Source: Alphaproteobacteria bacterium (lineage in GTDB: Bacteria; Pseudomonadota; Alphaproteobacteria; UBA828). From it: a DNA stretch of 50,308 nucleotides. The stretch spans positions 1 to 50,308 of the forward strand of contig JAJEEP010000166.1 in the NCBI GenBank assembly GCA_022820945.1, read 5' to 3'. Below the pieces are notes generated by a model. It was not told the origin of the DNA and ran no database searches. It was given only the letters and a program-made list of their open reading frames with translations. Numbering within the stretch: position 1 is the stretch's first letter; each line of letters starts with the position of its first letter. Positions 35,431 through 44,303 of this stretch are shown here, in pieces. The position numbers and the translations under genes are program-made.

Positions 35431-36646
35431 CGATCCCCCAGCCGGCCAGCGCGCCCAGGATCACCACCGCCCAGGGCGGCACCTTCCAGAACGCGAGCAG
35501 CACGAAGGCGGCGAGCCCGAGCGCGAGATCGGCGGTCGTGCGGATGCCGCCGATCCAGATCGGGTCGTAGAAGGCCGCACCCAGCAGCCCCACCACCGCC
35601 GCGTTGACGCCGAGCATCGCGCGCTCCGCCAGCGCGATACGCCGCAGCCGCTCCCAGAAGGGGAGCGCGCCCACCACCAGCAGGAACGACGGCAGGAAGA
35701 CCGCGGCGAGGCAGAGCAGCCCGCCCAGCACGCCGCCCGGCCCGATGCCCGCGACGGCACCGAGATAGGCGGCGAAGGTGAAGAGCGGCCCCGGTACCGC
35801 CTGGGCCGCGCCGTAGCCCGCGATGAAGGTCTCGTTCGCGACCCAGCCGGGCGGCACCACCTCCGCCTGCAGCAGCGGCAGCAGCACGTGGCCGCCGCCG
35901 AAGACCAGCGAGGCGGAGCGGTAGAAGCCGTCCACCAGCCGGAGCGCCTCCGCCGGCCAGGCGGCGGCGAGAATAGGCAGCGCAATCAGCAGCACGAGGA
36001 AGAGCGCGAGCAGCAGCACCGCAAGCCGACGATCAACGGCGATGCCGAGGGAGGCGTCACGGTCGCCGGCAGCCGGGCGCAGGACAGCCAAGCCGGCGAG
36101 CGCGCCTGCGGCGATGATCGCGACGTGCGTTACCACCGAGGGCGCCAGCACCGCGGCGATGGCAGCCAGCACCGCCACCGTGGCGCGCGGCGCGTCAGGG
36201 CAAAGGGTGCGCGCCATGCCCCAGACGGCCTGCGCCACCACTGCGGCAGCGACCACCTTCAGCCCCTGCAGGGCGCCGGCGGGTATCGCCTCCTCATAGG
36301 CGGCGACGCCGTAGCCGAAGGCCACCATGAGCACCGCCGAGGGCAGGGTGAAGCCGACCCACGCGGCGGCAGCGCCGGGGAGCCCCGCCTTCGCGAGCCC
36401 GATGCCGATCCCCACCTGGCTGGAGGTCGGCCCCGGCAGCATCTGGCAGAGCGCGACGAGATCGGCGTAGGCGCGGTCTTCGATCCAGCGCCGGCGCGCG
36501 ACGAAGGCCTCGCGGAAGTAGCCGATATGGGCGACAGGCCCGCCGAACGAGGTCAGCCCCAGCAGGAGAAAGGCCACAAAAACGCGCGCCGCCGGCTCGC
36601 GCGCCGCGCCGCTCCCGCCGCCTCTGCCGCCCCTGCCCTCGCTCAT
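35414..36646 (-). CDS. chrA: ChrA-type chromate transporter
   Basis: 410 aa. Two homologous CHR halves: FGGPVAHIGYFREAFV with CQMLPGPTSSQ in the first, and FGGGHVLLPLLQAEVV with AQAVPGPLFTFAAYLG in the second. This is the long two-domain ChrA layout for proton-driven chromate efflux, although many members have unproven substrates. ATG 36646 is chosen at the start of family similarity; a Gly-rich leader follows. It overlaps the MFS gene downstream. Confidence 0.92.
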   Translation of the reverse strand: MSEGRGGRGGGSGAAREPAARVFVAFLLLGLTSFGGPVAHIGYFREAFVARRRWIEDRAYADLVALCQMLPGPTSSQVGIGIGLAKAGLPGAAAAWVGFTLPSAVLMVAFGYGVAAYEEAIPAGALQGLKVVAAAVVAQAVWGMARTLCPDAPRATVAVLAAIAAVLAPSVVTHVAIIAAGALAGLAVLRPAAGDRDASLGIAVDRRLAVLLLALFLVLLIALPILAAAWPAEALRLVDGFYRSASLVFGGGHVLLPLLQAEVVPPGWVANETFIAGYGAAQAVPGPLFTFAAYLGAVAGIGPGGVLGGLLCLAAVFLPSFLLVVGALPFWERLRRIALAERAMLGVNAAVVGLLGAAFYDPIWIGGIRTTADLALGLAAFVLLAFWKVPPWAVVILGALAGWGIGALTG

Positions 36647-36780
36647 GGAAACCGGAAATACGCCATTTCGCTGGTGCTGACACGTCAAGCCGCCGCTCCG
36701 AGCCGGACGCGCTCTCAAACTTTGCCGGGCCGGATGATACGCTCCGCGCGACGGACGACACGGCGGCGGAAAGGCAGGCC

Positions 36781-37452
36781 ATGACGAGAGACTATGCCGG
36801 TGCGATGCCCTTCGAGGCGGCGCACTGGGACCTCGTGCCGGGGCGGACGGCGCTCGTCGTCATCGACGCGCAGAACGACTTTCTGCACGCGGACGGCTGG
36901 TATTCCGCGCAGGGCATCGACATCGGCCACATGCAGCGCTGCATCGGGCCGCTGAAGGCGCTGCTTGCCGCCGCGCGCGCGAAGGGCATCCCCGTCGTCT
37001 GGACCCGCCACGGCATCCGGGGCGCCGAGGACGGCGGGCCGTTCATGCAGCTCCGGCCCTTCCTCAAGGACGGCGGGCTGCGGCGCGAGACCTGGGGCTG
37101 GGAGGTGCTGGCAGACCTCGCGCCTGCGCCGGACGACTGGTATGTGGCGAAGACGCGGCTCAGCGCCTTCTACGGCACGGACCTGGAGGTGGTGCTGCGG
37201 GGCCTGCGAGCGGAGACGGTGCTGATGACGGGCGTGCTCACCAATCAATGCGTCGCGGCGACCTCGAAGGATGCGATGTTCCGCGATTTCAAGCCCATCG
37301 TGATCGAGGAGTGCACGGGGACGACCATGCCTCATCTGCATGAGCCCGCGATCGAGATGATGCGGGTCGGCTGGGCCGAGGTCCGCGACCTGGAGTCCGC
37401 ACTGAGCGAGATCAGGCAGCTCGCGCCGGCACACGCGGCGGGGGCTTCCTGA
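36781..37452 (+). CDS. Isochorismatase-fold cysteine hydrolase (amidase; RutB/N-carbamoylsarcosine-amidase-like)
   Basis: 223 aa. The catalytic triad is Asp29 (VVIDAQNDFL), Lys124 (VAKTRLSAF) and Cys157 (GVLTNQCVAAT). The layout and the 'KTRLSAFYGTDLEVVLR' stretch are closest to ureido/carbamoyl amidases such as RutB, biuret hydrolase and N-carbamoylsarcosine amidase, which release CO2 and ammonia. Its stop codon shares one base with the ATG of the next gene (TGATG). Coupling to a sarcosine-dehydrogenase-like enzyme suggests it supplies that enzyme's substrate; this is inference. Confidence 0.88.
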   Translation: MTRDYAGAMPFEAAHWDLVPGRTALVVIDAQNDFLHADGWYSAQGIDIGHMQRCIGPLKALLAAARAKGIPVVWTRHGIRGAEDGGPFMQLRPFLKDGGLRRETWGWEVLADLAPAPDDWYVAKTRLSAFYGTDLEVVLRGLRAETVLMTGVLTNQCVAATSKDAMFRDFKPIVIEECTGTTMPHLHEPAIEMMRVGWAEVRDLESALSEIRQLAPAHAAGAS

Positions 37453-39899
37453 TGGCTGCCGATCTGCCGCGCTCGGCCCGTGTCGTCATCGTCGGCGGCG
37501 GCGTGGTGGGCTGCTCCGTGGCCTATCACCTGGCGCGCGCGGGCGTCTCCGACGTGGTGCTGCTGGAGCGCCGCGAGCTCACCTGCGGCACCACCTGGCA
37601 TGCCGCCGGCCTCATCGGCCAGCTCCGTCCGTCCAAGCGCATGACCGAGCTCGCCAAGTACACGGCCGAGCTCTACACGGGGCTCGAGGCGGAGACCGGC
37701 CAGGCGACCGGCTTCAAGCAGAACGGCTCGATCTCGCTGGCCACGCACGCGGGCCGGATGGAGGAGCTGAAGCGCAGCGCATCGATGGCCAAGGTGTTCG
37801 ATCTCCGCGTCGACGTGCTCGGCCCGGACGAGATCAAGGAGCGCTACCCGCTGATCAGCGTCGACGACGTGGTGGGCGGGATCTTCATCCCCTCCGACGG
37901 CCAGGCCAATCCCATCGACGTGAGCCGCGCGCTCGCCAAGGGCGCGCGGGACGGCGGCGTGCTGGTTCGCGAGAACACGCCCGTCACCGCCATCGCCCAC
38001 GACGGCGAGCGGATCACCGGCGTGGAGACGCCGGACGGCGCGATTGCGGCGGAGACGGTGGTGCTGTCGGCCGGCATGTGGACCCGCGCGCTTGCGGCCA
38101 CCGTCGGCGTCCACGTGCCGCTCCACGCCTGCGAGCACTTCTACGTGATGACCGATCCCTTCGAAGGCGTGACGCCGGACCTGCCCGTACTGCGGGATTA
38201 CGACGGCTGCGCCTACTACAAGGAGGACGCCGGCAAGATCCTGCTCGGCGCCTTCGAGCCGGATGCCAAGCCCTGGGGCATGGACGGCATCCCCGAGGAC
38301 TTCTGCTTCGACCAGCTGCCCGACGACTGGGACCACTTCGAGCCGGTGCTGATGCACGCGCTGAAGCGCATGCCGGCGCTGGCGGACGCCGGCATCCAGA
38401 CCTTCTTCTGCGGGCCCGAGAGCTTCACGCCGGACGACCGCTACCACCTGGGCGAGGCGCCGGGGCTCGCCGGCTGCTACGTCGCCGCCGGGTTCAACTC
38501 CATCGGCATCCAGTCGGCGGGCGGCGCAGGCAAGGTGCTGGCCGCGTGCATCAAGACCGGCAAGCCGCTCCTCGACATGTGGGACGTGGACATCCGACGC
38601 AACCTGCCGTTCCAGACCAACCGGCGCTACCTGCGCGAGCGGGTGAGCGAGACCCTGGGTCTGCTCTACGACGACCACTGGCCCTTCCGCCAATTCACAA
38701 CCGCGCGGGGGGTGCGCCGCTCGCCCTTCCACGATCGCCTGGCGGCGCGCGGCGCCTGCCACGGCGAGGCCTTCGGCTGGGAGCGGCCCAACTGGTACGC
38801 GGCGGACGGCATGGAGCCCCGCTACGAATACAGCTTCGGCCGCCAGAACTGGTTCGAGTGCTCGGCGGAGGAGCACCGCGCGGTGCGGGAGGGCGTGGGG
38901 CTCTTCGACCAGACCTCGTTCGCCAAGTTTCGCCTCCAGGGCCGCGACGCGGCGGAGGTGCTCGGCCGGGTTTGCGCCAACGAGGTGGACGTGCCGCCGG
39001 ACCGCATCGTCTACACCCAGTGGCTCAACGAGGAAGGCGGCATCGAGGCCGACCTGACCGTGACCCGGCTTGCGGAGGACGACTACCTGATCGTGACCTC
39101 CGGCGAGTTCCAGGTGCGGGACGCCCTCTGGCTCCGGCGCCACACGCTGGACGGCGCGCACGCGGTGCTAACCGACGTGACCTCGGGGATCGCCGTGCTT
39201 GGCGTCATGGGCCCGCGTTCGCGCGACTTGCTGCAGTCGCTGAGCCCGGACGACCTCTCCAACGAGGGCTTCCCCTTCGGCACCAGCCGGGAGATCGAGC
39301 TCGGCCTGGGGCACGCGCGCGCCTCGCGCATCACCTACGTGGGCGAGCTCGGCTGGGAGCTCTACATCCCCACCGAGTTCGCGGCCGGCATCTACGACAC
39401 GCTGGTCGAGGCGGGAGAGGACGTGGGTCTTCGCCACGTCGGCATGCACGCCATGAACTCGCTTCGGATCGAGAAGGCGTATCGCCACTACGGCCATGAC
39501 ATCACCGATGCCGACACGCCGCTGGAGGCGGGCCTCGGCTTCGCCGTCAAGCTGGACAAGCCGGGCGGCTTCATCGGGCGCGACGCGCTGCTGCGCCAGC
39601 GGGAGGAAGGCATGACGCAGCGGCTGGTCCAGTTCCTGTTGGAAGACCCGGAGCCGCTGCTCTACCACAACGAGCCGATCTGGCGCGACGACGCCATCTG
39701 CGGCTACGTGCGCTCGGGGATGTACGGCCACACCCTGGGCGGCGCCATCGGCCTCGGTTACGTGGAGAATGCGGAGGGCGTGGACGCGGACTACGTGACC
39801 GCCGGCCGCTACGAGATCGAGGTCGCAGGCGGCCGCTATCCCGCCAAGGCCTCCCTCCGCCCCCTCTACGACCCCACGTCCAGCCGCATCAAGGCCTGA
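37452..39899 (+). CDS. Sarcosine/dimethylglycine dehydrogenase-like flavoprotein (FAD domain fused to GcvT domain)
   Basis: 815 aa. The N-terminal FAD domain has VGGGVVGC at aa 14-21 and His50 in TTWHAAGL, the histidine that carries covalent FAD in sarcosine and dimethylglycine dehydrogenases. The C-terminal half (about aa 420-815) is a GcvT-like folate-binding domain (YEYSFGRQNWF, GVGLFDQTSFAKF, VTSGEFQVRD, YVGELGWELYIP, and HDITDADTPLEAGLGF). It oxidatively removes N-methyl groups and passes formaldehyde to tetrahydrofolate. It is translationally coupled to the upstream amidase. Confidence 0.93.
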   Translation: MAADLPRSARVVIVGGGVVGCSVAYHLARAGVSDVVLLERRELTCGTTWHAAGLIGQLRPSKRMTELAKYTAELYTGLEAETGQATGFKQNGSISLATHAGRMEELKRSASMAKVFDLRVDVLGPDEIKERYPLISVDDVVGGIFIPSDGQANPIDVSRALAKGARDGGVLVRENTPVTAIAHDGERITGVETPDGAIAAETVVLSAGMWTRALAATVGVHVPLHACEHFYVMTDPFEGVTPDLPVLRDYDGCAYYKEDAGKILLGAFEPDAKPWGMDGIPEDFCFDQLPDDWDHFEPVLMHALKRMPALADAGIQTFFCGPESFTPDDRYHLGEAPGLAGCYVAAGFNSIGIQSAGGAGKVLAACIKTGKPLLDMWDVDIRRNLPFQTNRRYLRERVSETLGLLYDDHWPFRQFTTARGVRRSPFHDRLAARGACHGEAFGWERPNWYAADGMEPRYEYSFGRQNWFECSAEEHRAVREGVGLFDQTSFAKFRLQGRDAAEVLGRVCANEVDVPPDRIVYTQWLNEEGGIEADLTVTRLAEDDYLIVTSGEFQVRDALWLRRHTLDGAHAVLTDVTSGIAVLGVMGPRSRDLLQSLSPDDLSNEGFPFGTSREIELGLGHARASRITYVGELGWELYIPTEFAAGIYDTLVEAGEDVGLRHVGMHAMNSLRIEKAYRHYGHDITDADTPLEAGLGFAVKLDKPGGFIGRDALLRQREEGMTQRLVQFLLEDPEPLLYHNEPIWRDDAICGYVRSGMYGHTLGGAIGLGYVENAEGVDADYVTAGRYEIEVAGGRYPAKASLRPLYDPTSSRIKA

Positions 39900-39939
39900 C
39901 GCTCCGGATCATGGAGCAAGGCAGGGCGCACTGACGGCA

Positions 39940-40407
39940 CTATGCGGCCAGTGCCCACTCCGCCCGGGAGCCGTCGGAGAGCGCGAAGGTCAGTTCCTGC
40001 TTGCGGTCCAGCGCGTCCTCTCGGTCGGCGATACGGCGTAACGCGTCCCGGAGCGTTTCGTCGGCGGCATTGCCGTGCTCCAGATAGAGCCTTCTGATCA
40101 GGGCTTCCGCCGCTCTCGGGCAGCTTGTCTTCTCGGCCTCCCACCTGTGGACGGTCTGCTCGCTCACGTCCAGCAGATGCGCGAGCGTCGCCTGGGACAT
40201 GAGCATCTCCTGGCGCAGGAACCGCAGCTCTCTTCCGCTCAGGGCCTTCCCGAGACGGCTCAAATGCTCGCCGATCGCCCGATGCAGTGCATCGATGTCC
40301 CTGATCGCGATGGTTCTGCCGCGCGGAGACGAGTTCCGCTCGAAGCCGTTCAGCAGAAAGACATGGTCCAGACCGCACTCCGTGTAATGGTATCGTTTGT
40401 CAGGCAT
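39940..40407 (-). CDS. Helix-turn-helix antitoxin, MqsA/YgiT-like
   Basis: 155 aa. The N-terminus 'YHYTECGLDHVFLLNGF' resembles the MqsA-type entry module but has only one cysteine, so no complete zinc finger. A helix-turn-helix spans about aa 57-95 (LRQEMLMSQATLAHLLDVSEQTVHRWE). GGAGG lies 6 bp before ATG 40407. It follows the DUF4258 toxin gene by 23 bp. It would neutralise the toxin and bind the palindrome upstream of the operon. Confidence 0.82.
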   Translation of the reverse strand: MPDKRYHYTECGLDHVFLLNGFERNSSPRGRTIAIRDIDALHRAIGEHLSRLGKALSGRELRFLRQEMLMSQATLAHLLDVSEQTVHRWEAEKTSCPRAAEALIRRLYLEHGNAADETLRDALRRIADREDALDRKQELTFALSDGSRAEWALAA

Positions 40408-40430
40408 GGACCTCCCTCCGGTCTTCGCCA

Positions 40431-40760
40431 TCACCATGCGGTGATGCATTCGACGTGATCCGTGCACACGGCCACGACCACGTTGACACGCTGGCCTGCA
40501 ACCTTGCGTCGCATGCGGATCCGCCAATCGCCGAACTCGTCCAGCTCGGGGCGACCGACCGCTCTCCCTGACTTCAGAACCTCCATCACAAGCCGCACGT
40601 TGATTCCCCGCTCTCTCATGCGCTGCCTGAAGTGCGGCTCGCTCATGCGAACGTTTAGGCTGTCCGTCAGAGCGAGCGAATGAACCCGGCTCACCAGCTG
40701 ATCTGCCGATGGGGCCTCAGCCCCTGATCTGGAAAACGGCACAAACGGTGAGTCCGACAC
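40431..40760 (-). CDS. DUF4258-domain toxin (MqsR-like)
   Basis: 109 aa from a GTG at 40760. An N-terminal helix (ADQLVSRVHSLALTDSLNV) is followed by the DUF4258 core: HFRQRMRERGINVRLVMEVLKSGRAVG, split here as HFRQRMRERG and VMEVLKSG, then DWRIRMRRKVAGQRVNVVVAV with a final HVECITAW. In most members the first motif reads HA.xRM; here Ala is Phe. Such proteins pair with MqsA-like antitoxins and are predicted RNases. The GTG start directly follows the promoter/operator, so translation may be leaderless. Confidence 0.8.
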   Translation of the reverse strand: MSDSPFVPFSRSGAEAPSADQLVSRVHSLALTDSLNVRMSEPHFRQRMRERGINVRLVMEVLKSGRAVGRPELDEFGDWRIRMRRKVAGQRVNVVVAVCTDHVECITAW

Positions 40761-40761
40761 A

Positions 40762-40795
40762 ACCTACCAATATGGTAGGTCAGGCAGGCCGTCAA
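40762..40795 (-). promoter_or_regulatory. Promoter with palindromic operator of the DUF4258/MqsA-like module
   Basis: On the minus strand TTGACG (40795-40790) and TATTGG (40772-40767) are separated by 17 bp. The perfect palindrome ACCTACC-N5-GGTAGGT (40762-40780) covers the -10 box and ends one base before the GTG start. E. coli MqsA binds a related AACCT-N-AGGTT palindrome, so binding by the encoded antitoxin is a good inference. Confidence 0.65.
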
Positions 40796-40904
40796 GGCTT
40801 GGGCGAGCGATACCCCCTCCGCCCGACGCGTCGGCTTTGCCCGTCCGCCTCCGGCGGGCGACACTGGGTGCGAGCGAGAGGCGAAGGGCACGTGGGAGGG
40901 CAGG

Positions 40905-42500
40905 ATGGCGTGGGATTACATCATCGTCGGTGCGGGCTCGGCAGGCTGCGTGCTGGCGCACCGGCTCTCGGCCAAGCCGGGGAACAGGGTCCTGGTGCTG
41001 GAAGGCGGCGGCAACGACACCTCCCCGCTGGTGCGGATCCCCGCCGGCGAGATCAAGGCCATCCTCAACCCCCGCTTCAACTGGATGTACATGAGCGAGG
41101 CCGACCCCTCGCTCAACGGGCGCGACGCCATGTGGCCGGGCGGCAAAGTGCTCGGCGGATCCAGCTCCATCAACGGCATGATCTACCTGCGCGGCCAGCA
41201 CGAGGACTACGACGACTGGGCACGCACCATCGGCAACACCGGCGCGTGGAGCTACCGGGACGTGCTGCCCTACTTCAAGCGCATGGAGACCAACCCGCTC
41301 GGGCCCAGCGAGTATCACGGCGACAGCGGCCCGCTCGTCGTCTCCGACGTGCCGACGCCGCATCCGCTGGCCCGCGTCTTCTACGAGGGCGCGAAGGAGA
41401 TCGGCATCCCCTTCAATCCGGACGTGAACGGCGAGCGCCAGGAGGGCGTCGGCCCCAACCAGGGGACGATCCGCTTCGGCCGCCGCAACAGCGCGGCCCG
41501 CGCCTTTCTCCGGCCGGTGATGGACCGGCCCAATCTCAGCGTCGAGACCGAGGCCAAGGTGGACAAGGTGGTGTTCGAGGAGGGCCGCGCGCGCACCGTC
41601 GTCTACAGCCGGGGCGGCGAGAGGCGCGAAGCCACGGCGGACGGCGAGATCATCCTTTCCGCAGGCGCCATCGCCTCGCCCACGATCCTGCTGCGCTCAG
41701 GGATCGGGCCGGGCGCCGATCTCTCCCAATTCGGCATCCCCGTGGTCGCGGAGTCGCCGGGGGTCGGCAACAACCTGCAGGAGCATCCGGCGGCCTGGGT
41801 GGCCGGCTATGTCGATGTCAGCACCTACAACACCGAGGTCACGCCGAGCGGATGGGTGCGGCACGGCCTGAACTGGCTGCTGCGCGGCAAGGGGCCGGCG
41901 GCAAGCCCCATCGCCCAGGCGGTGGCCTTCGTCCGCACCCGGCCGGAAGAGGAGGAGCGGCCCGACATCCAGATCCACTTCATCCCGACCGGCTACGACT
42001 TCGGCCCGAACGGCATCAAGCTGCTGGACCGCCCGGCCATCACCCTGCCGGTGAACGTGTGCCGGCCGAAGAGCCGCAGCCGGCTCACGCTGCGCTCGGC
42101 CGACCCCAACGATGCGCCGCGCATCTTCTCGAACCTGCTGGGCGACGAGGACGACGTCAGGCGCATGGTCGACGGCTGCAAGATTTCCCGCGCGATCTTC
42201 GAGAGCAACGCCTTCAAGCCGCACTACCAGGGCCTGTTCATGCCCGCGCCCGACAAGCGGAGCGACGCGGATCTCGAGGCTTACGTCCGGGCCTACACGC
42301 TGCCGGCCTATCACCCCGTCGGCACCTGCAAGATGGGCATCGACGACATGGCGGTTGTGGACCCGGAGCTTCGGGTGCGCGGGGTGCAGGGGCTGCGCGT
42401 GATCGACGCCTCGATCATGCCGATCGTGCCGAGCTCCAACACCAACGCGCCCAGCATCATGGTGGGCGAGAAGGGCTCGGACCTGGTGCTCGGTCGCTAG
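40905..42500 (+). CDS. GMC-family FAD oxidoreductase (choline dehydrogenase-like)
   Basis: 531 aa. The FAD-binding [19 protein letters not shown] is at the start, [19 protein letters not shown] is GMC signature 1 and [16 protein letters not shown] signature 2. The catalytic histidine lies in [13 protein letters not shown], followed by the substrate-side [15 protein letters not shown] precedes ATG 40905. The family oxidises alcohols such as choline, or pyridoxine-like and aliphatic alcohols; specificity is not readable. It stands alone between the toxin module and the opposing TauD operon. Confidence 0.93.
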   Translation: MAWDYIIVGAGSAGCVLAHRLSAKPGNRVLVLEGGGNDTSPLVRIPAGEIKAILNPRFNWMYMSEADPSLNGRDAMWPGGKVLGGSSSINGMIYLRGQHEDYDDWARTIGNTGAWSYRDVLPYFKRMETNPLGPSEYHGDSGPLVVSDVPTPHPLARVFYEGAKEIGIPFNPDVNGERQEGVGPNQGTIRFGRRNSAARAFLRPVMDRPNLSVETEAKVDKVVFEEGRARTVVYSRGGERREATADGEIILSAGAIASPTILLRSGIGPGADLSQFGIPVVAESPGVGNNLQEHPAAWVAGYVDVSTYNTEVTPSGWVRHGLNWLLRGKGPAASPIAQAVAFVRTRPEEEERPDIQIHFIPTGYDFGPNGIKLLDRPAITLPVNVCRPKSRSRLTLRSADPNDAPRIFSNLLGDEDDVRRMVDGCKISRAIFESNAFKPHYQGLFMPAPDKRSDADLEAYVRAYTLPAYHPVGTCKMGIDDMAVVDPELRVRGVQGLRVIDASIMPIVPSSNTNAPSIMVGEKGSDLVLGR

Positions 42501-42552
42501 ATCGTCTCCCGCGGTCGGGGGCGGGCCGGCCGATTCGGCGGACGATTAGAGT

Positions 42553-43440
42553 CTAAACGGCCTGTGCGATCCGGGCCGGATCGCCGGTGTCCAGCGTGGT
42601 GACGCGGCGCATCTCCCGCCGGTGCTGGGTGTCGTCGAACGGTCGCGCCCGGTGCATGGTGGCGCGGTTGTCCCAGATCACGAAGTCTCCGCTGCACCAC
42701 GAATGCCGGTACACGAAGTCGGGTCGGGTCGCGTGCTCCATGAGATCGCGGAGCAGGAGCCGGCCGTCCGGCACCGGGCGGTCGAGTATCCGGGACGCGT
42801 GGGAGGCAAGGTAGAGAGAGCGCCGCCCGGTGCGCGGGTTCTCCAGCACCATGGGCTGGATGGCTCCCTTGAGCTGATCGCTCTCCCCCTCCGAGAACTC
42901 GAAGCCGAGCGTGATGCGCGAGTAGGCGATCGAATGGTGCACACGCAGGCCCGCGAGGCGCGCCTTCGTCTCGTCCGCCAGTGCGTCGTAGGCGGCCCGC
43001 ATGTCCGCGAACTCGGTATCGGACGCGACCGGCGGCAGCGCGATGGCGGCGAGCATCGAATAGCGGCCCCTCGGATCCTGAAACGACGCGTCGGTGTGCC
43101 AGAGTCGGTTCGCGAGGCCGTATAGACGCTTCCGGCTATCCGATTCCAGGACCTCTCCGCCCGTATCGACGTTCGAGACGTCGGTGATGGCCTCGTCGCC
43201 GAAGCGGCTCTTCTGGAGCACGCTGATGCCGGTCTTGCGGTGAAGCTCCCCGTCCAGACGGATGGCGAAGTCGCGCTGCTCCTCGCTGGAGAACGCCTGG
43301 TCACGGAACACGAGCACCGCGTGCTCGTCCATGCCGGCCCGGATCCGCTCCAGGGTGTCCTCGTCGTGCACGGCGCGCAGATCGACCGCGCTCGCCTCGG
43401 CGGCGAAGAGCGGGTGGAGCTTCTGAAACTCAATTGTCAT
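42553..43440 (-). CDS. TauD/TfdA-family Fe(II)/2-oxoglutarate dioxygenase
   Basis: 295 aa. Iron ligands are His115 and Asp117 (LWHTDASF) and His263 (ATMHRARPF); arginines in HRREMRRVT bind 2-oxoglutarate. LDGELHRKTGISVL near aa 63-76 and SDTEFADMRAAYDAL are typical. The family hydroxylates taurine, 2,4-D or other acids and then releases a fragment. ATG 43440 begins family similarity. It is last in a three-gene run with a racemase-fold protein and a sulfurtransferase, so an organosulfur substrate is possible. Confidence 0.9.
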   Translation of the reverse strand: MTIEFQKLHPLFAAEASAVDLRAVHDEDTLERIRAGMDEHAVLVFRDQAFSSEEQRDFAIRLDGELHRKTGISVLQKSRFGDEAITDVSNVDTGGEVLESDSRKRLYGLANRLWHTDASFQDPRGRYSMLAAIALPPVASDTEFADMRAAYDALADETKARLAGLRVHHSIAYSRITLGFEFSEGESDQLKGAIQPMVLENPRTGRRSLYLASHASRILDRPVPDGRLLLRDLMEHATRPDFVYRHSWCSGDFVIWDNRATMHRARPFDDTQHRREMRRVTTLDTGDPARIAQAV

Positions 43441-43520
43441 GCGTCGGACCGGCGGCGCGATGCTGATGGCGCGACAAGATAGCGCGAACGCTCCCTCCGC
43501 GGCCACTCCGCCCGCGCCGC

Positions 43521-44267
43521 TCAGTGGTCGCTGAGGAGCGAGCCGCAGCCGTAGATGCGGTCATCGAACCCGTTCGCCCGGTAGGCGTGCCAGGCGATCG
43601 CGGCGTTGATGGCGATCACCGGCTTCCCGAGCCAGCCCTCCGCCTCCGCCGCGAGGCGCACCATCGAGAGGTTGGTTCCCACCTGCACGACGGCGTCCAC
43701 GTCCGGGCCGTCGAGGTCGCGCAGCACCTCCCGCAGCCTGTCCGGGGTCACCGCCGCGATGGCCGTCGCGCTCGGGCATTCGAGGTCCACGTAGCGCGTC
43801 ACCGGAAAGCCCGATTCCTCGAAGTAACGGACGATCTGCTCCCGCATGATCGGCTGGTAGGGGGTGAGCACCGCGATGCGCCGGGCGCCCAGAGTCTCCA
43901 GGGCGGTGCTGCACGCTTCCGCGCCGGTCGTCACGCCCAGCCCGCAAAGCCGCCGGGCTCGCGCCAGGAACGCCGCGTTGCCTTCACGGCCGCCCCAGAA
44001 CGTGGGCGCCGACATCCCCATCACCAGGTAATCGGGCGCGCAGGTCATGACGTCGCGGACCGCCGTCTCGAAGGCCCCGTCCACCTGCTCCAGCAGCGCC
44101 GCGAACGCGTCGTTCGAGTCGAGAGCCGGGCTCTCGATGTACATGCGCCCGGTGTGAAAGGTGACTCCGGGAATGCGGAAGAGATGGGAGAAGTCGGCCT
44201 CCACGATGGTGTTGGTGGAGGGCACAACGGTCGCGAGCTTGGCGCGGAAGCCGGCGATGTCGGGCAT
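43521..44267 (-). CDS. Asp/Glu-racemase-superfamily protein (maleate isomerase/arylmalonate decarboxylase-like) lacking both cysteines
   Basis: 248 aa. VVPSTNTIVEADF near the start, the VTTGAEACSTALETLGARRIAVLTPY middle (TTGAEACSTAL, VLTPY) and YGCGSLL at the end place it with maleate cis-trans isomerases. In maleate isomerase two catalytic cysteines act; the aligned places here read VMGMSAP (Gly84) and VQVGTNLSM (Gly197). Activity therefore must differ or be lost, unless another residue takes over. It lies 36 bp after the sulfurtransferase gene and 80 bp before the TauD-like gene. Confidence 0.82.
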   Translation of the reverse strand: MPDIAGFRAKLATVVPSTNTIVEADFSHLFRIPGVTFHTGRMYIESPALDSNDAFAALLEQVDGAFETAVRDVMTCAPDYLVMGMSAPTFWGGREGNAAFLARARRLCGLGVTTGAEACSTALETLGARRIAVLTPYQPIMREQIVRYFEESGFPVTRYVDLECPSATAIAAVTPDRLREVLRDLDGPDVDAVVQVGTNLSMVRLAAEAEGWLGKPVIAINAAIAWHAYRANGFDDRIYGCGSLLSDH

Positions 44268-44303
44268 GGCGGTTGGCGTGCCACCGACCGGGGGCGGATC
44301 GGC

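Noticed and set aside
39901-39917. GCTCC/GGAGC hairpin as a terminator of the sarcosine-dehydrogenase-like gene
   Set aside because: Only a 5-bp stem with no T-run; too weak to call.
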